DNA from: Isoetes taiwanensis
Taxonomy: Eukaryota > Streptophyta > Lycopodiopsida > Isoetales > Isoetaceae
DNA length: 64,000 bases
Assembly: GCA_021234155.1 (NCBI GenBank)
Contig: JAJEKV010000380.1
Location: forward strand, 186,001-250,000
Direction: 5' to 3'
Part shown: piece by piece, positions 1 to 11,342 of the stretch
How positions within the stretch are numbered: position 1 is the first letter of the stretch
Layout: every line of letters starts with the position of its first letter
Translations under genes and position numbers: made by a program
Notes under the pieces: model-generated
Seen by the model: only the letters and a program-made list of their open reading frames with translations
The model's database searches: none
What the model was told of the DNA's origin: nothing

Positions 1-640
1 TGGTGCCCTTCATTTGCAGGGCAAAAAAAATTTCTACCTGTTTTGACAGGCAAAATAGCTAAAAACGGGTATGACGGCCGTCAAATAGCTACAAACGGGC
101 ATGACGGCCGTCAGATTCAGGGCGTATATTTGTTGCATTAATTGCCGCTATTATATCATTTGTGACAACTATCATATAAAGGCTGTTGTATTGGTGGCAT
201 TTGTAAAACCAATGGCTAAGTTTCTCACACGTACTTGATTCATGTGCCAAATAAAGATTTTTTAAGCTCCAGAAGTCAATAGTTAGTTATAGTTTACAAG
301 GTGCTCAATAATAAGCAAGTTGGTAGCAACAACTAAATATTTACAGAAATTGTCGCGTTAGAAGGTGCAGTATTCCTTGCCGACCTTCAATGGTGTTGAC
401 AAAAATGTCACAAAGCTTTATTGTATGATGTGCACTTTGGTGCCATGTTGCAAACAAAAATGACTAGGTTATGAAGCTTTTGAATAATTCAGTTAACGGT
501 TATGCTAGAGCAAGACAAATTGGATGGAGATATACTTTAGTTTTTGGAGGCATAGATAAGCCTCAATTGACTCTTCACTTGCTTTGAACATAACCTAATG
601 AGATAGATCTAGAAAAGTCCCCTGCAGGACGTGACGCGCG
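1..640. other. No gene seen
   Basis: AT-rich sequence with stops in all frames. A short direct repeat (AAACGGGYATGACGGCCGTC) occurs twice between about 63 and 113. I see no coding, RNA-gene or transposon signal. Confidence 0.5.

Positions 641-643
<3 letters not shown>

Positions 644-672
<29 letters not shown>
644..672. repeat. (TG)n microsatellite
   Basis: Uninterrupted TG dinucleotides, followed by TTTT and a second short GT run to about 690. Confidence 0.95.
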
Positions 673-675
<3 letters not shown>

Positions 676-779
676 GTGTGTGTGGGTGGGGAAGGGTTTT
701 CAAATCAAAGAACTATGTCTGGCTTTTTTTTGAACCTCTTTGCTTCATTGTCAGGAACAAGCTTGTAGCTATATGCGAT

Positions 780-1225
780 CAATTAAAGACGAGGGTCCCA
801 CAGTACTGAGTTGAGGCAGGGTAGATGGGGCTGCCCTTAATTGCCGCGAGAAGCGAGACTATGTGCCTGTTGCCAGTTACAGGTTATTGAAGATGAAAGC
901 CATACTCTTCTGAGTTGCCCTGCTTTTGAGATAGTCGGAATCATTTTTTGACCTTAGCATTCCATTCCACGCTTTCACAACTTCTCAGAGCACCATCTGT
1001 GCATGACTTGGCATTATACATACTTGAGGTTCTAGATGCACGTCTTCAATTACTGAGCCCTCAATAGTCATTATTTCCGATTGCTTGTATCATCATTACT
1101 GCAAAGGTTTTTCCCTTGAAAACCGTTTTTTAATCCTAGTAGTAATGATTGTACTAGCCCATTGTATGGGTCCCATGACCTATTGGTCTCCGTGGACGTT
1201 AAAAAATCTATTCTATTCTATTCTT
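780..1225 (+). mobile_element. LINE 3' end: ORF2 C-terminal fragment plus tailed 3' UTR
   Basis: A frameshifted reading encodes EARLCACC, then VIEDESHTLLSCPAF, and ends with ALYILEVLDARLQLL. The pattern E-A-R-L-C-x2-C followed by (V/I)-E-D-x2-H-T-x3-C is also found at the C-terminus of the LINE at 12.5-15.6 kb, so this is a 5'-truncated relative. The zinc-knuckle-like C/H pattern is typical of the region after the reverse transcriptase in plant LINEs. The downstream part (1100-1225) ends in a (TTCTA)n run and matches two minus-strand copies, at 24664-24840 and 54404-54590, that share TTGGTCTCC, GGGTCCCAT and a GTTTTTCCC...GAAAACC block. Several stops and indels show that it is dead. Confidence 0.75.
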
Positions 1226-1388
1226 TTCCTTGACATGGACATGTGACATATGTTCAACCCAGTTTTTCATGAATAAAAGTTTATAACAAGGTAAACCGAT
1301 AGATAGTATTTTTAGGTCATGCCACGTTTGCAGCGTCCATGAGGACATATGTCACAAACATAACTAAAATCAAGATGTAAAATAATAA

Positions 1389-1426
1389 AGGAAGGAAGGA
1401 AGGAAGGCAGGAAGGAAGGAAGGAAG
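1389..1426. repeat. (GGAA)n microsatellite
   Basis: About nine GGAA units with one GGCA interruption. Confidence 0.95.
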
Positions 1427-1429
1427 TAT

Positions 1430-4400
1430 ATTTTAAAGTAACTTATCATCAAGAACATGGAGGCCCCAATCTTATGAAGGAATGTTGTCTTAATTAGGCG
1501 ACTTATTTTAAGAACATATCCAGAGCTTTTCTTTAGGTGGATTAAATCATATTTTGAAGACCGACACTAAAACTAATCTATGCACATATGCTTGTTCCGT
1601 GAGATACTACTATATAGAAGCTATGTTCTGGCAACTAATTTGGGTGATTTCAGCTGCCGATGAACTGCACATCTGTGCATATCAATGTGTTGATGGCTGA
1701 AATAATTGGGCTTGCCAGTCAAGAATCTTCAGGATATATAATGCTAGTTCTGTCATTAAGGCGTCTGCAAAACCACATATAGCGGCTGATTAGGTGAATG
1801 GACATATATATCATGTTCGAATAGCTGCAAACCTTGCGCAAATCTGTAGAGTATAGCATGCATCTTCAATCACCCACATTTTGGCAACATCTATAGAAAT
1901 TTTTCATCTTTGTTCATTGCTAGCAATCCTCAGCTGCCTTTCTCGCCAAGCAATTGCAGATAAGGACAAATATTAGTAGAATTAGCTTCCACAGCTAGAG
2001 CTCACTATCCAATTGGATCTGTAGCTCTCTAGAGCTAAGGCAATAAAGATTTCGAGCTCGATTAGTACATATACATCAATGAGTTTGAACCTTAATGGAA
2101 GAGGTGATGGATGACTTTGCATATCACAATGCAACTCTAAGAAAATTATATGCGTACGAGAATAAAACATTTAACATGTAAGATTAAGCACGAACACTTA
2201 TCTTTTAATTGGATCCTTGGACTAGAATTCGCGCTTCGATTCTAAGCTAACCTCTTGGATTCAAGCTCTTCAATTCACCAAAGCACTAGAGGACAAGAAC
2301 TCTAGAATCAGACTCTTGAATTCAAGCTTTGCGATTGCATGAATCAAGCCAAGACGCTGGTGTGCTCAAAAGAAGGATGCAAGCTTTTTTATAATGAAGA
2401 ATCTCGTCATTTTTTTTATTTTTTGCAAGAAACTCGACCTTATCGAGCCCCTCAACACATGTAGAATAACATGCAAAAATTGCATGCATGCGCTGAAAGA
2501 AAATTTTGAGCACAATGCCAAAACTACACCAGGGAATTTTAAAAAATCTATTGGATTCCATGGATTCTGGGCCTGAATCTGGAATTCATTGAATTTTGAG
2601 CTCAGCCCCAAATCTCGCATCCTTATATGTCGCTTAAGAGAGTCAATAAAGTGCATGGAGGGGCAGGACAGATTATGTTTGCAAATGCTTTTTAGAATTT
2701 TTTTGTTGGGAAACAAAAGTTTTAATCAAAAATATAATTTTTATGAGAGATATTTTTTTACCAAACCATTGTATGTAATATCTAAGTCACTAAAAATAGA
2801 TAAAGACGAGAAGCACTAGAGAGAGAATGTCAAATTTATTTCCTCGCTCATAACTTGAGCTATAGAGATCAGATTCAGATGATCTTGGGCTCGTTGGAAG
2901 GCTTAATTGGAGAGCTTTCCTTTGGCATATGATTTGACACAGATCTATCAAGATAGGTATGTGTTTTTTGTGCTTTTCAATCCAGATACCTTTTTTGCAA
3001 AGTGCAAATTTGATGGTAATATATAGCACAATAATAGGGTTTTTTTTGTGTTTTTGTATACTTTTACCTATGGTTTTTATATGATTTGGTGGTCATATTA
3101 CATGAGGTGTACTAATTAGTACGTCTAGAGTGCACCAAGTTTTTGCATGCAGTTTGTGCAATTTTTTTTCATCCTCCTCAATGGTTAAGATCAGAGGGCT
3201 TACAAAGAAAGCCCTCTTTTTAATTCAAAAAGACCAAGGGCTTATGATGAAAGCCTCTTTTTTCATGAAAAAACAAAATATGCAACCATTTCTAGGGTTT
3301 CAGAAAGGCCTCGGTGGAGCCAAAGCAAGGGCCGCAGGGGCAGGTGCTTCTATCGTCTGCAAATTATGGGCAGCAACATGCTCATTTAGTGTGCTTGCGT
3401 CTGGATGGCCGCATTACATTGCTTCAGTATTAGTTTTGAAGATCAAGAAGAAAACAACTGTCATCCCTAAGGTATTCGTCTATTTTCTTCAACATGATTG
3501 TTTGTTGTTTCTATTATCCTCATAAATATCCAAACATGTTCTTCCTTATAAGCCATTTCTGAAGTGAAGAGATTTGCCCTTCATGATGTTTTGTGTATGA
3601 TAAAAATAGTGCAAGGCAAAGTTTTGGCAGTGTTTAAATGTTGTTTAATTTTGTAAAGAGTGCAAGCAAAGTGTGAAGATGCCAGAATTGAAGATTACCA
3701 AAGGGCTTTTGTAGATGGAGGAAGATAATGAAATATATTGTCCAATTTATGGGATGCAGCAACAATATGCGTAAAGGCTGGCTTTGTATACAATTCAAAC
3801 TCCTGGCATACAATATGTTCAAATGCTTTAGCATCCCATATAAATCCAACATGTTCTACACCATAGCCAATAGAGGGACGCCAAGATTTCATGAACCGGG
3901 CCACATTCGCTCCATTTTGCTCATACATATGCTTGCCATCTTGCAGGCTGAGTATTTTTTCATGAGTTTCATCAGTGTTTACCTTTCTTATTTTAATTCT
4001 GAGCCCCTGTGAGCTGTGTCTGAGCTGCAGGAAAAAATAAGCCATCCATCAATTTAGTGGAACAAGAAGATGATGGCTCCAAATGCTACATATCTTGCTA
4101 GCAATAATTGTTGGTTCGATTGTTATTATGTATATTGACATCGTAGCTTTAAACCCCATATATTTGTTTGACGAAGATAATAGTGCATATTTGTTTCTGA
4201 TGATGACATCACTAAAGTCGCCTTTGATTCTACTTGCTTTCATCTTGAAGATGTTTTTCCTTGTCTATTCTTGCAACAAAACACGATGTGTAGCATATAA
4301 ACCATTAATGGTCATATAATGGTGTACACATCGTGCTTTTTGATTTTTTTCCTAACAGAAAACACAAGAACTGCCATAACACACCCAAACAAAGATTTTA

Positions 4401-4800
4401 AAATTTTTTTTTTTCATGAACAACATATAAACCATTGAAATAACAGGATATATGGCCATGTTTCATTACAATGGGTGTAGCTTAAGAAATGGCAACAAAT
4501 ATGGTCCGTATAACATGCATGATGTATTTTGATTTTTTGTTTTTTTTTCCAACAAAAATACAAGATGTAGACATTTTGATTTAAACCAAAAGTTTGAACG
4601 TTTGACCTATTGCTAACAAAAAAATTTTCACTAACAGAATCAAGGAGTTACATAGTATATGCAAATCTTTCCACCATATGCCCACTCTTGTTTGCACTTG
4701 TTAGAAAATTGCATCTTGCAATATCTTGCAACGTGTGAAGACAACTAACCATGCATTCATGAGACAATAGCCATATTTGTTGTGAATACAAATCTTTTTT
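1430..4800. other. No supported gene; AT-rich unique-looking sequence
   Basis: Open frames of up to 131 codons occur (3130-3525 plus; 3695-4045 minus), but they overlap on both strands, have no recognisable domain and lack flanking exons. The minus frame at 3695-4045 is the least unlike a protein (it contains FMKSWRPSIGYGVEHVGFIWDA) and could be a remnant exon. I cannot assign it. Confidence 0.4.
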
Positions 4801-4804
4801 GGAC

Positions 4805-5500
4805 CGCAAAAATGGTTTTGCCATTTTGATCAAAAGTACAAATCTTTTCGATTTGCCTTCTTGTTTGCACCACATAAAAAAGTTCTTATAGGCAACACAT
4901 GCTCAAGGCCAAAGCCGCTTCATGTACCTAAGTTTCATGTATTTGTGGCTATTTTGTGGATCAACGTGAAAGTTCGTCTAAAATTGCAATTCAATGCATC
5001 TCATTTTTTTCCAATTCTGGCAAGTAAATGACTATGTGCTCATTAACATCACAAAGACTTATAAGATTTCCACACCATCAAGAATAGAAAAATCATAATG
5101 TTGCTCGTTTACAAACATTTTCGCTTCTACAAGGTCATATAAGGATAACACCTCTTCGGACCGATGCCCAAGAGTCAACAAAGAAGGAAAGTTCAAAAAA
5201 GATGTGCGACAAAGCGCAAGAAACCGAAACTAGAAACCCGCTTCCAATGGCAACTTATGGTTTTGCCATATTTGATGAAACCAAATACAAATCTTTAATG
5301 TTGCATTAAATTGCTAAAACCTCCTGCCATTTTGTGGTATCATCTTTAACAAGGATGGATCAACCTTGTAAAATTGCAATTCAATGCATCTCATCTTTTC
5401 AATTCTCAAATAAGCGTGACTATGTGCAATTAACTACCCAAAATATGTCATTACCACACCATCAAGAATAGGAAATCATAATCTTGCCCGTTTACAAACA
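4805..5500. repeat. Diverged tandem duplication, period about 390-450 bp
   Basis: The block at about 4975-5120 recurs at about 5365-5500. Shared strings include AATTGCAATTCAATGCATCTC, GACTATGTGC, CCACACCATCAAGAATAG and CGTTTACAAAC in the same order. A weaker match upstream (TGGTTTTGCCAT...ACAAATCTTT) extends the duplication to about 4805 and 5255. No coding content. Confidence 0.75.
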
Positions 5501-6064
5501 AAAAGTTGGGCATCGGGGTTTGAAGAAGGAAAAGAAAAAAGACGTCACGAACAAACCGCAAAAACCTGGGAACTAGAAACCCACTTCAAGAAAACCGTTT
5601 TTTCTCAATTTTTTGAATTTGTGGAAGAGGTCATTTGGAAAGTGATTACGAGAGGTTGGGAGAAAGGCACTTTTAGCCATAGCCGCTCCTCCTTTCTCCC
5701 TTTCTTCTAGTAACGCCCCTCTTCCGCCTTTCATGCATGCAATCTTGTCATTAAGCGTTTCAAATTATATTCCTAAATCGAAATCGGGCTAAATTTAAGT
5801 ACCCTAAATCGATTTGTTTGGATTTGTTTCCAATGGTTCAAATCCATTTTTCAATTTTCCTTTTTTCCCCTTATTTTAAAAAACGTGAGTTGTAAAAACC
5901 ATTTGGGAACCTTATTGGGTTGTTTATTTTTAAATATATATCATAGAAATTAAATTTCGCAATACAATCGTAAGTGGATGGTCTTATCTATTGCTTTCCA
6001 TATATATTTCTTTCTCTTTGTTTCTTACCATTACTTACCATTAACATTAATTAACTAATTTAAA
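5501..6064. other. No gene seen
   Basis: Very AT-rich intergenic DNA with short A/T runs and no recognised feature. Confidence 0.5.
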
Positions 6065-6377
6065 CCATTGCATCTAATATTTCTAAATTAAAATCCCCAT
6101 GAAACCCTCTTTTGGTTTGGGTGCATATTCACATGGGGTTACATAGGACGTGAGATCCCTTAGAAACTTACAATACATGTACAAAATTAACATCATTAAG
6201 TACATACCCTCAAACCTTATAGTATTTTGCAAACCTCAATATATAGTATACAAAAAACTGCGGGGCATAGGCCACAAACGAGGATCGCTATGTATGGTCC
6301 GAACAAAGAATAAAGGGCAAATATGCCCATCCGATGGTTCTCGATGCCGGTAACCCCCGTGTGAATATGCACCCAAG
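6065..6377 (-). repeat. Dispersed repeat, copy A (minus), with internal 20-bp inverted repeat
   Basis: On the minus strand this copy aligns with copies at 16021-16362 and 20476-20900. It contains an inverted pair at 6119-6138 and 6355-6374 (20 bp, one mismatch; GGGTGCATATTCACAYGGGG) that encloses about 215 bp. Similarity to the other copies continues past the left arm (AAACCAAA...GGGTTTCA...GGGGATTTTAATTT), so the repeat is longer than the interval between the inverted arms. No protein is encoded. A MITE or SINE-like non-autonomous element is the likely explanation. Confidence 0.75.
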
Positions 6378-6697
6378 CATTACTTTTTGAATTTAGACTT
6401 CGTTTTGTGTGTTTTTATTGCTTTGGAAAGCTCTCTCACGAGATCTTTCTAAGATGTATGATATACTTATATTTGATTAAGTTTTTTTGTATCAAAACAA
6501 TCGGGTGGATTTAGTAGGGTTTCACACACGATTAGAACATGATTTGCACAACTTGAAGAAACCATATTGCCCTGTCGGTGATCATTACGGTCACGTTGTT
6601 TGTCCGGTATCATTGTAGTGCAGTAAGCATTTATGAATTTATTGAAGAGCTGATGTTATCATGGCCACGTTTTGTATCGGGGAAAATTTTTTTTGAA

Positions 6698-7060
6698 ACT
6701 TTTCATTTTGGTGTGTTATGCTATATTTGATGGTTTATATGCTATTAACTTGCCAATGTTTTTTGAATTTTTCTTTCTTTTTCAAAAAAAAAAAAAAAAA
6801 AAAAAAAACTCCCATAACACATTAGTGTTGGGCAAACTTCATAGGCCCGGTTGGGAAATTTCCTATGATTATTTTGACCCGTCGGATATCTTATGTTTAA
6901 AGCGAAAACTTTCCATTGTCTTAATAGAAAACCATAAGAAAACTTGCCGAAAAAATTCCTACAATACACTAACTGAACCGAAAAATTTAGAATTTCAACC
7001 GGTTGGTTTATAGTGTTCCCCGGGCTTTGCCCAACACTGTAACACACCAAAATGAAAAGT
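6698..7060. mobile_element. Nested inverted-repeat (foldback/MITE-like) element
   Basis: A perfect 21-bp inverted pair lies at 6698-6718 and 7040-7060 (its plus-strand left arm starts ACTTTTCATTTTGG). Inside it is a second perfect 12-bp pair, GTGTTGGGCAAA at 6825-6836 and its complement at 7026-7037. A run of about 25 A lies between the two left arms at about 6784-6808. There is no coding capacity, and the target duplication could not be resolved. It reads as a foldback or MITE insertion, possibly one element inside another. Confidence 0.7.
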
Positions 7061-7579
7061 CTACGCATTACAAATAAGCCTTATATTGTTGAATTGTGTT
7101 TTCTCGGTTTGGTGAAAAAAAATTTTATTGATTTTGTTCCAGGTTGATTTCTTAAGGTGGATTGGAAATATTTTATGATAATCCAAAAATTAAGAATTAA
7201 GTCTTATTTTCAGTAATATGAAACATTTGTTCATTACTAACGCATGTTTGCCAAAAGATTGTTAGTGTATTAAAAGTAGTCTACACGTGGGTAGATAGCA
7301 CAAAATCAATAGCAGCTTCAAGAGAACTTGGACCAAGGAAATATTAACGTTGAATGAGTGAAAATACAAAGCTAGGGGCAGGATTCATCAGATCTCTAAG
7401 ATTTAAAAACCAAGTTAGAATGCATTTTAAACGTTAAAAAGGTGAGCTAATGCCGTAAACAAATAAGGCAACTCCATTGACATTTTGTATGCTTGTCATT
7501 GTGACATGAAAATGGCTTCAATTTTCTGATCATTGTTCCAGTGATATGATAAAAAGGCTGATTACTTTTGTGGAAATTC
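7061..7579. other. No gene seen; region 3' of the F-box gene
   Basis: AT-rich sequence downstream of the minus-strand F-box gene. It probably holds that gene's 3' UTR next to 7580. Nothing else is recognised. Confidence 0.4.
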
Positions 7580-9342
7580 CTAAGTCAGTTGTTGGGACAT
7601 CCGAATTCCAACAACTGGTCCATCAGTACCTGCCTTCATCACAAAGATTTTGATCTGCAAGCCTGCAATTAAGCTTTACTATAAGATGGTCTTGCTGATA
7701 ATAAGAATGAAGTCCATGAATAAAAAAATGCTCATACCGTCATTTGCCTGTAAATTTGTGCTTGCAGCAGCGCCATACAGTGAAGCAATACCTCTGGGTT
7801 GCCAATCTCCAGCAGGAGCGCACCAAGACTTACAGGCCAATAGATCTGAATAACTATAGCATGATTATCTATGGCCAATAGCTAGCTTACATGCATTCAC
7901 AAAGGAATTCCAATGTCAGAAACCTTTGCTTGATTTCTCATTGACCCGACTTGCATCTAGTATTGCTCCAGCTGCTCTCGATTGGCTTGATACATGGTAT
8001 TGCTTCACTTCTTCATATTCCCAAGTCCCATCCATATACCCTGTTTCCGAGAGGAGTTCCCAATGCCTTGCATCCAAGGTCTGCATTGTTCCTGTAATAA
8101 CAAACAAAATCTTTGATCTTCAATCTCTGATTCCTTAGACACTTGCCATATAATACATTGCTTGAAAATTATCCATTACCTTCACAACTTGGTTGTTCGC
8201 AAACAGGGCAGCTTACCAGATGCAAATCTAGGAATAAACATCATTTTAATCAGAACTTATTCTGCTTGTAATGCCAATAGACTTAAAATTACTGGAATGT
8301 ATGTAATATACCTGCGATCCAGATGCCGGATTTAACGTCTGGAATATGGCAGATATTAGAGGACAATTCGTCATTTTTCAGGTCCGAAAAAAGATTAGGC
8401 TCTTGTAGTCTCTCCGTGCCGAGTAGTTCATTTGAGCTACAGTAAAATGCTCCAACTCTCATCCAATCTGGCCATAAAAGAGCTTTTATTTATTAAAAAG
8501 AAAGAAATTTAGGTATATGCAAATCCTTAGCTTCTTACCTATGTGCTTGTGTAATTCCCGCCGCATATAAGCATGACTTCCATCTGCATTTTCAGTGCTG
8601 GAGTCTTTAAGGCTAAAGGATCTTAGCAGCATATGAGAAATGCTAGCATTTACGATTGAGGTTTACCAAACGCGGCTGTATATAGTCTTTTCCAGCTGAA
8701 TTCAGATGGAATTTTAAGGTCTGGCGCAAGATTCATATGACGAATGCAAAGCTCTTTCCAAAGGCTTTCGTCTCTTGTAATGCAACGGAAAAATCGATTT
8801 ACTAAAGAAAGCCGCATTAAGTCTGGTCCATCCAAGAAGCTCATGATCACAATCCAGATATCTTCGTTTTGCCTATAACGCAAACCAGGCAAAAATTGCC
8901 AGACACATTCTGAGTATATGCGTCCAATCTTACATTTTGCAGGCTACCGAAGTATACTAATACTACATTTGAAGTGGATTGCAGGCTTAATAATCCTTTT
9001 CCAAAAACTTCACAAATACTTATATCAAAGCTCGTTTATGCGCATTTCAAAATAAAGATCAATAAAAAACAGGCTTGCTAATCTATGTATCAAGACCTCA
9101 AGTTTCTGCCTGTATTCTAGCTAGAATTGCTCAAAGGAACCTCCAAACTACAAGAAAGCAACAGAAAGTGCAATAAAGAAATGCACTAAATTTCTTAGAT
9201 ACAGAAAAATTAAGGAAACGTAAGATCGAAGGACATACCAGCAGGGAATTACAGTTCTGCAAGCTCTAACACGGCGAGATTTGGCGCCGGAAGCTCCAAA
9301 TTTTAGGACGGAAGAAGAGCGGGTGCTATGTTTTCTCTTCAT
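7580..9342 (-). CDS. F-box protein, RMF (At3g61730)-like, 8 exons
   Basis: Exons on the minus strand: 9342-9239, 8872-8654, 8621-8539, 8467-8312, 8227-8180, 8091-7924, 7845-7738, 7662-7580. All introns are GT-AG and the phases sum to an open frame of 322 aa. Residues 37-80 form an F-box (EDIWIVIMSFLDG...LMRLSLVNRFF...DESLWKELC). The middle holds HIDWMRVGAFY and C194-P-V-C197, and the second half has GTMQTLDARH, DWQPRGIA and the C-terminal IRMSQQL. These match my memory of the Arabidopsis F-box protein RMF in order and spacing. F-box proteins recruit targets to SCF ubiquitin ligases through Skp1/ASK, and RMF has been linked to anther development. The start is the first ATG (9340-9342), after a basic N-terminus. 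I see no lesion. Function in this species is inferred from homology. Confidence 0.9.
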
Positions 9343-9780
9343 CACTGTACTAATACACAGGCTGTCGTAATATCCCCCTTATAATTGGACACCTAGATCC
9401 TGACGTGGCATACACGCTGGCATAACTATTGTTTATTTTATGGTTTCATGGCTAAACATATCATACTTTGTGCTTGGGGACCCATCGATCGGAGCCAGTT
9501 TCCGGCAGGAAATGGGCAGGTGGCACCGGCTCTGACCAATGGATCTCCTCACGTGGACCACGGGGCCAGTGTTTTGCATACAAGTGGCGCCATGTAGACG
9601 ACAAATTGCACTTTCACATTTACCTTGTTACTTTTTTCTTCCTCTCCGGCTTCTCTGCGGCTATTCGTCTCTGCGGCTGCATGTTGCTAGAGCAGCGATG
9701 TTTTGAAGAAATCCGGTATAATAGTGTGGCGCTCATTCAATCTAACTAGCCTTGTGTTTACCTCTAATTTTTTTGCTATT
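9343..9780. other. Upstream region of the F-box gene
   Basis: About 440 bp upstream of the F-box start codon, presumably its promoter and 5' UTR. A plus-strand frame at 9468-9749 has no recognisable domain and is not called as a gene. Confidence 0.35.
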
Positions 9781-9784
9781 TTTG

Positions 9785-10985
9785 TTACAGGTTTGAAGAT
9801 TGTCAAGCTTTTTGACAAATTTTCGGTTACATGGGATAAATACCTATGACGCTGCATTCAGTATCTTCAAATTGATTCTTATTGTTAGTCTCCTATTCTG
9901 GAGTAAGTACATTGTGGTCTAGGATCGTGCTCCTGTGGCATCTTTTTGTGCTTACACAGTTAGATGGGACATGTAAATTTTGTACTTTTAAGATCTGATT
10001 AATAAACTTTTTGATTTTCTTCCTTCAAAAAAAAATAAAATAAATAAAATCCTATGGCGTTGGTGTTGATCTTGCTTAGTTTTGCTTCTTTTCTTATTAT
10101 TTTGTTTTTTTTTTCTTTTACAGGTTTCAAGATTTTGAGGTTTTTTGACAAGTTATTGGTCGCAGGAGGTAAATATCACTGACGCAAGAGGTTCTTGGCG
10201 GTTTTATTTTGCTGGAGGTGAATTAATCTTGCTGACCCCAAAAGAGTTGAACGTTGCCCTTATCGTCCTGACATTTATACTAAGCAAGATCAGTTAGAAA
10301 ATTAACAAAGAAAAATACCCTAATACATATAAACAGAGCACCGACATTCGAAACAAGAAGGGTTTTGGTGTGATTATCAAACAACAGAAACACAAAGCTT
10401 TCGCATAGAGCTCCAACGTCGGTAGGATATGAACCACGATCCCTAGGTATTTTTTTATTTTTAGCACACCAGCCCAACCAAGCTTACAACCTTTCTTGCA
10501 ATTTTAGCCTATCCATAGCAGCTCCATCTCATCAAAGACTGATGTGGCATTATTTTTGCCATTGAATTCTTTTTCTTCTAAGATCTAGCATCCGTTTCTG
10601 GATTGCAAGGAAAGCCATGAACTGATATCACGGAAAGCCACGAACTGATATCGGGGCTTAATATATTTCAGATCCTTTGCCGTGGTTGATGGTTTTTGTT
10701 GTTTTATTGGTATGCTTGAGAATTTGCCATCATTACGGCAGCAGTATGGACTCTCCAAATCTATCACTAAGGTGCTTCAGATGATAGAAATGTACAAGGC
10801 TTTTGGCGTTGGTGCTGATCTTGCTTGGTTTCGCTTCTTTTCTTATTATTTTGTTCTTTTCTTTTACAGGTTTCAAGATTTTGAGATTTTTTGACAAGTT
10901 CTTGGTCGCAGGAGGTAAATATCGCTGGCGCAAGAGGTTCTTGGCGGTTTTAATTTGTGGAGGTGAATCTTGCTAGCCTTTTGTT
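9785..10985 (+). repeat. Exon-like unit repeated three times
   Basis: A unit containing ACAGGTTT(C/G)AAGATT...TTTTTTGACAA(G/A)TT...GG(A/G)GGTAAAT occurs at about 9785-9855, 10053-10237 and 10800-10985. The last two copies match over about 185 bp (GGCGTTGGTG...GATCTTGCTT...CGCAGGAGGTAAATATC...AGAGGTTCTTGGCGGTTTTA). Each contains a polypyrimidine-AG acceptor-like site and a GGAGGTAAAT donor-like site around an open stretch (GFKILRFFDKFLVAGG in the third copy). It may be a repeatedly duplicated exon of an unknown gene or a transposon piece that leads into the pseudogene at 11343. Confidence 0.55.
10265..10490 (-). mobile_element. Candidate tRNA-derived SINE
   Basis: Read on the minus strand, TGGTTGGGCTGG (10480-10469) fits a pol III A-box and GGTTCATATCC (10435-10425) fits a B-box with one mismatch. 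The two are 33 bp apart, as in tRNA genes. The intervening sequence does not fold as a tRNA cloverleaf by eye, so a SINE head is more likely than a tRNA gene. The 3' end and target duplication were not found. Weak evidence from a single copy. Confidence 0.3.
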
Positions 10986-11342
10986 TGCTGGAGGTAAATA
11001 TTTTTTTGTTTTTGCTTTCTTTGCTAGTGGTGGTTTATTTGTGTGGCGGGATATTTGTGGAGTAAGAAATCAGTATCTGCAGACATGTTTTATGAAGAAA
11101 TTTTGTTTTCTAGACTTGATCTCGAGCTTGGTTGCATATTTTATATTTTTTTCTTGGGAGATCTTCTGCTTTAGAAATAGGGTAACAATTTGGTTTACAG
11201 GTAACGTTTATCTATTATTTAGGTTCCTTCTTTAGGTGTATTTTGTTTTATTTAGGTTTATTTAGGTTTCTTTTAGTTATATTTAGGTTTATTTTATTTT
11301 TTTTTTTTTTTCATTTAGATTATTAAGGTTATTTTTTTATGC

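Noticed and set aside
3130-3525. 131-codon plus frame
   Set aside because: Contains long T and A runs, has no domain and no supporting exons; probably chance.
10420-10482. A possible tRNA gene
   Set aside because: A- and B-box-like strings are present, but there is no acceptor or anticodon stem, so it was reported only as a weak SINE candidate.
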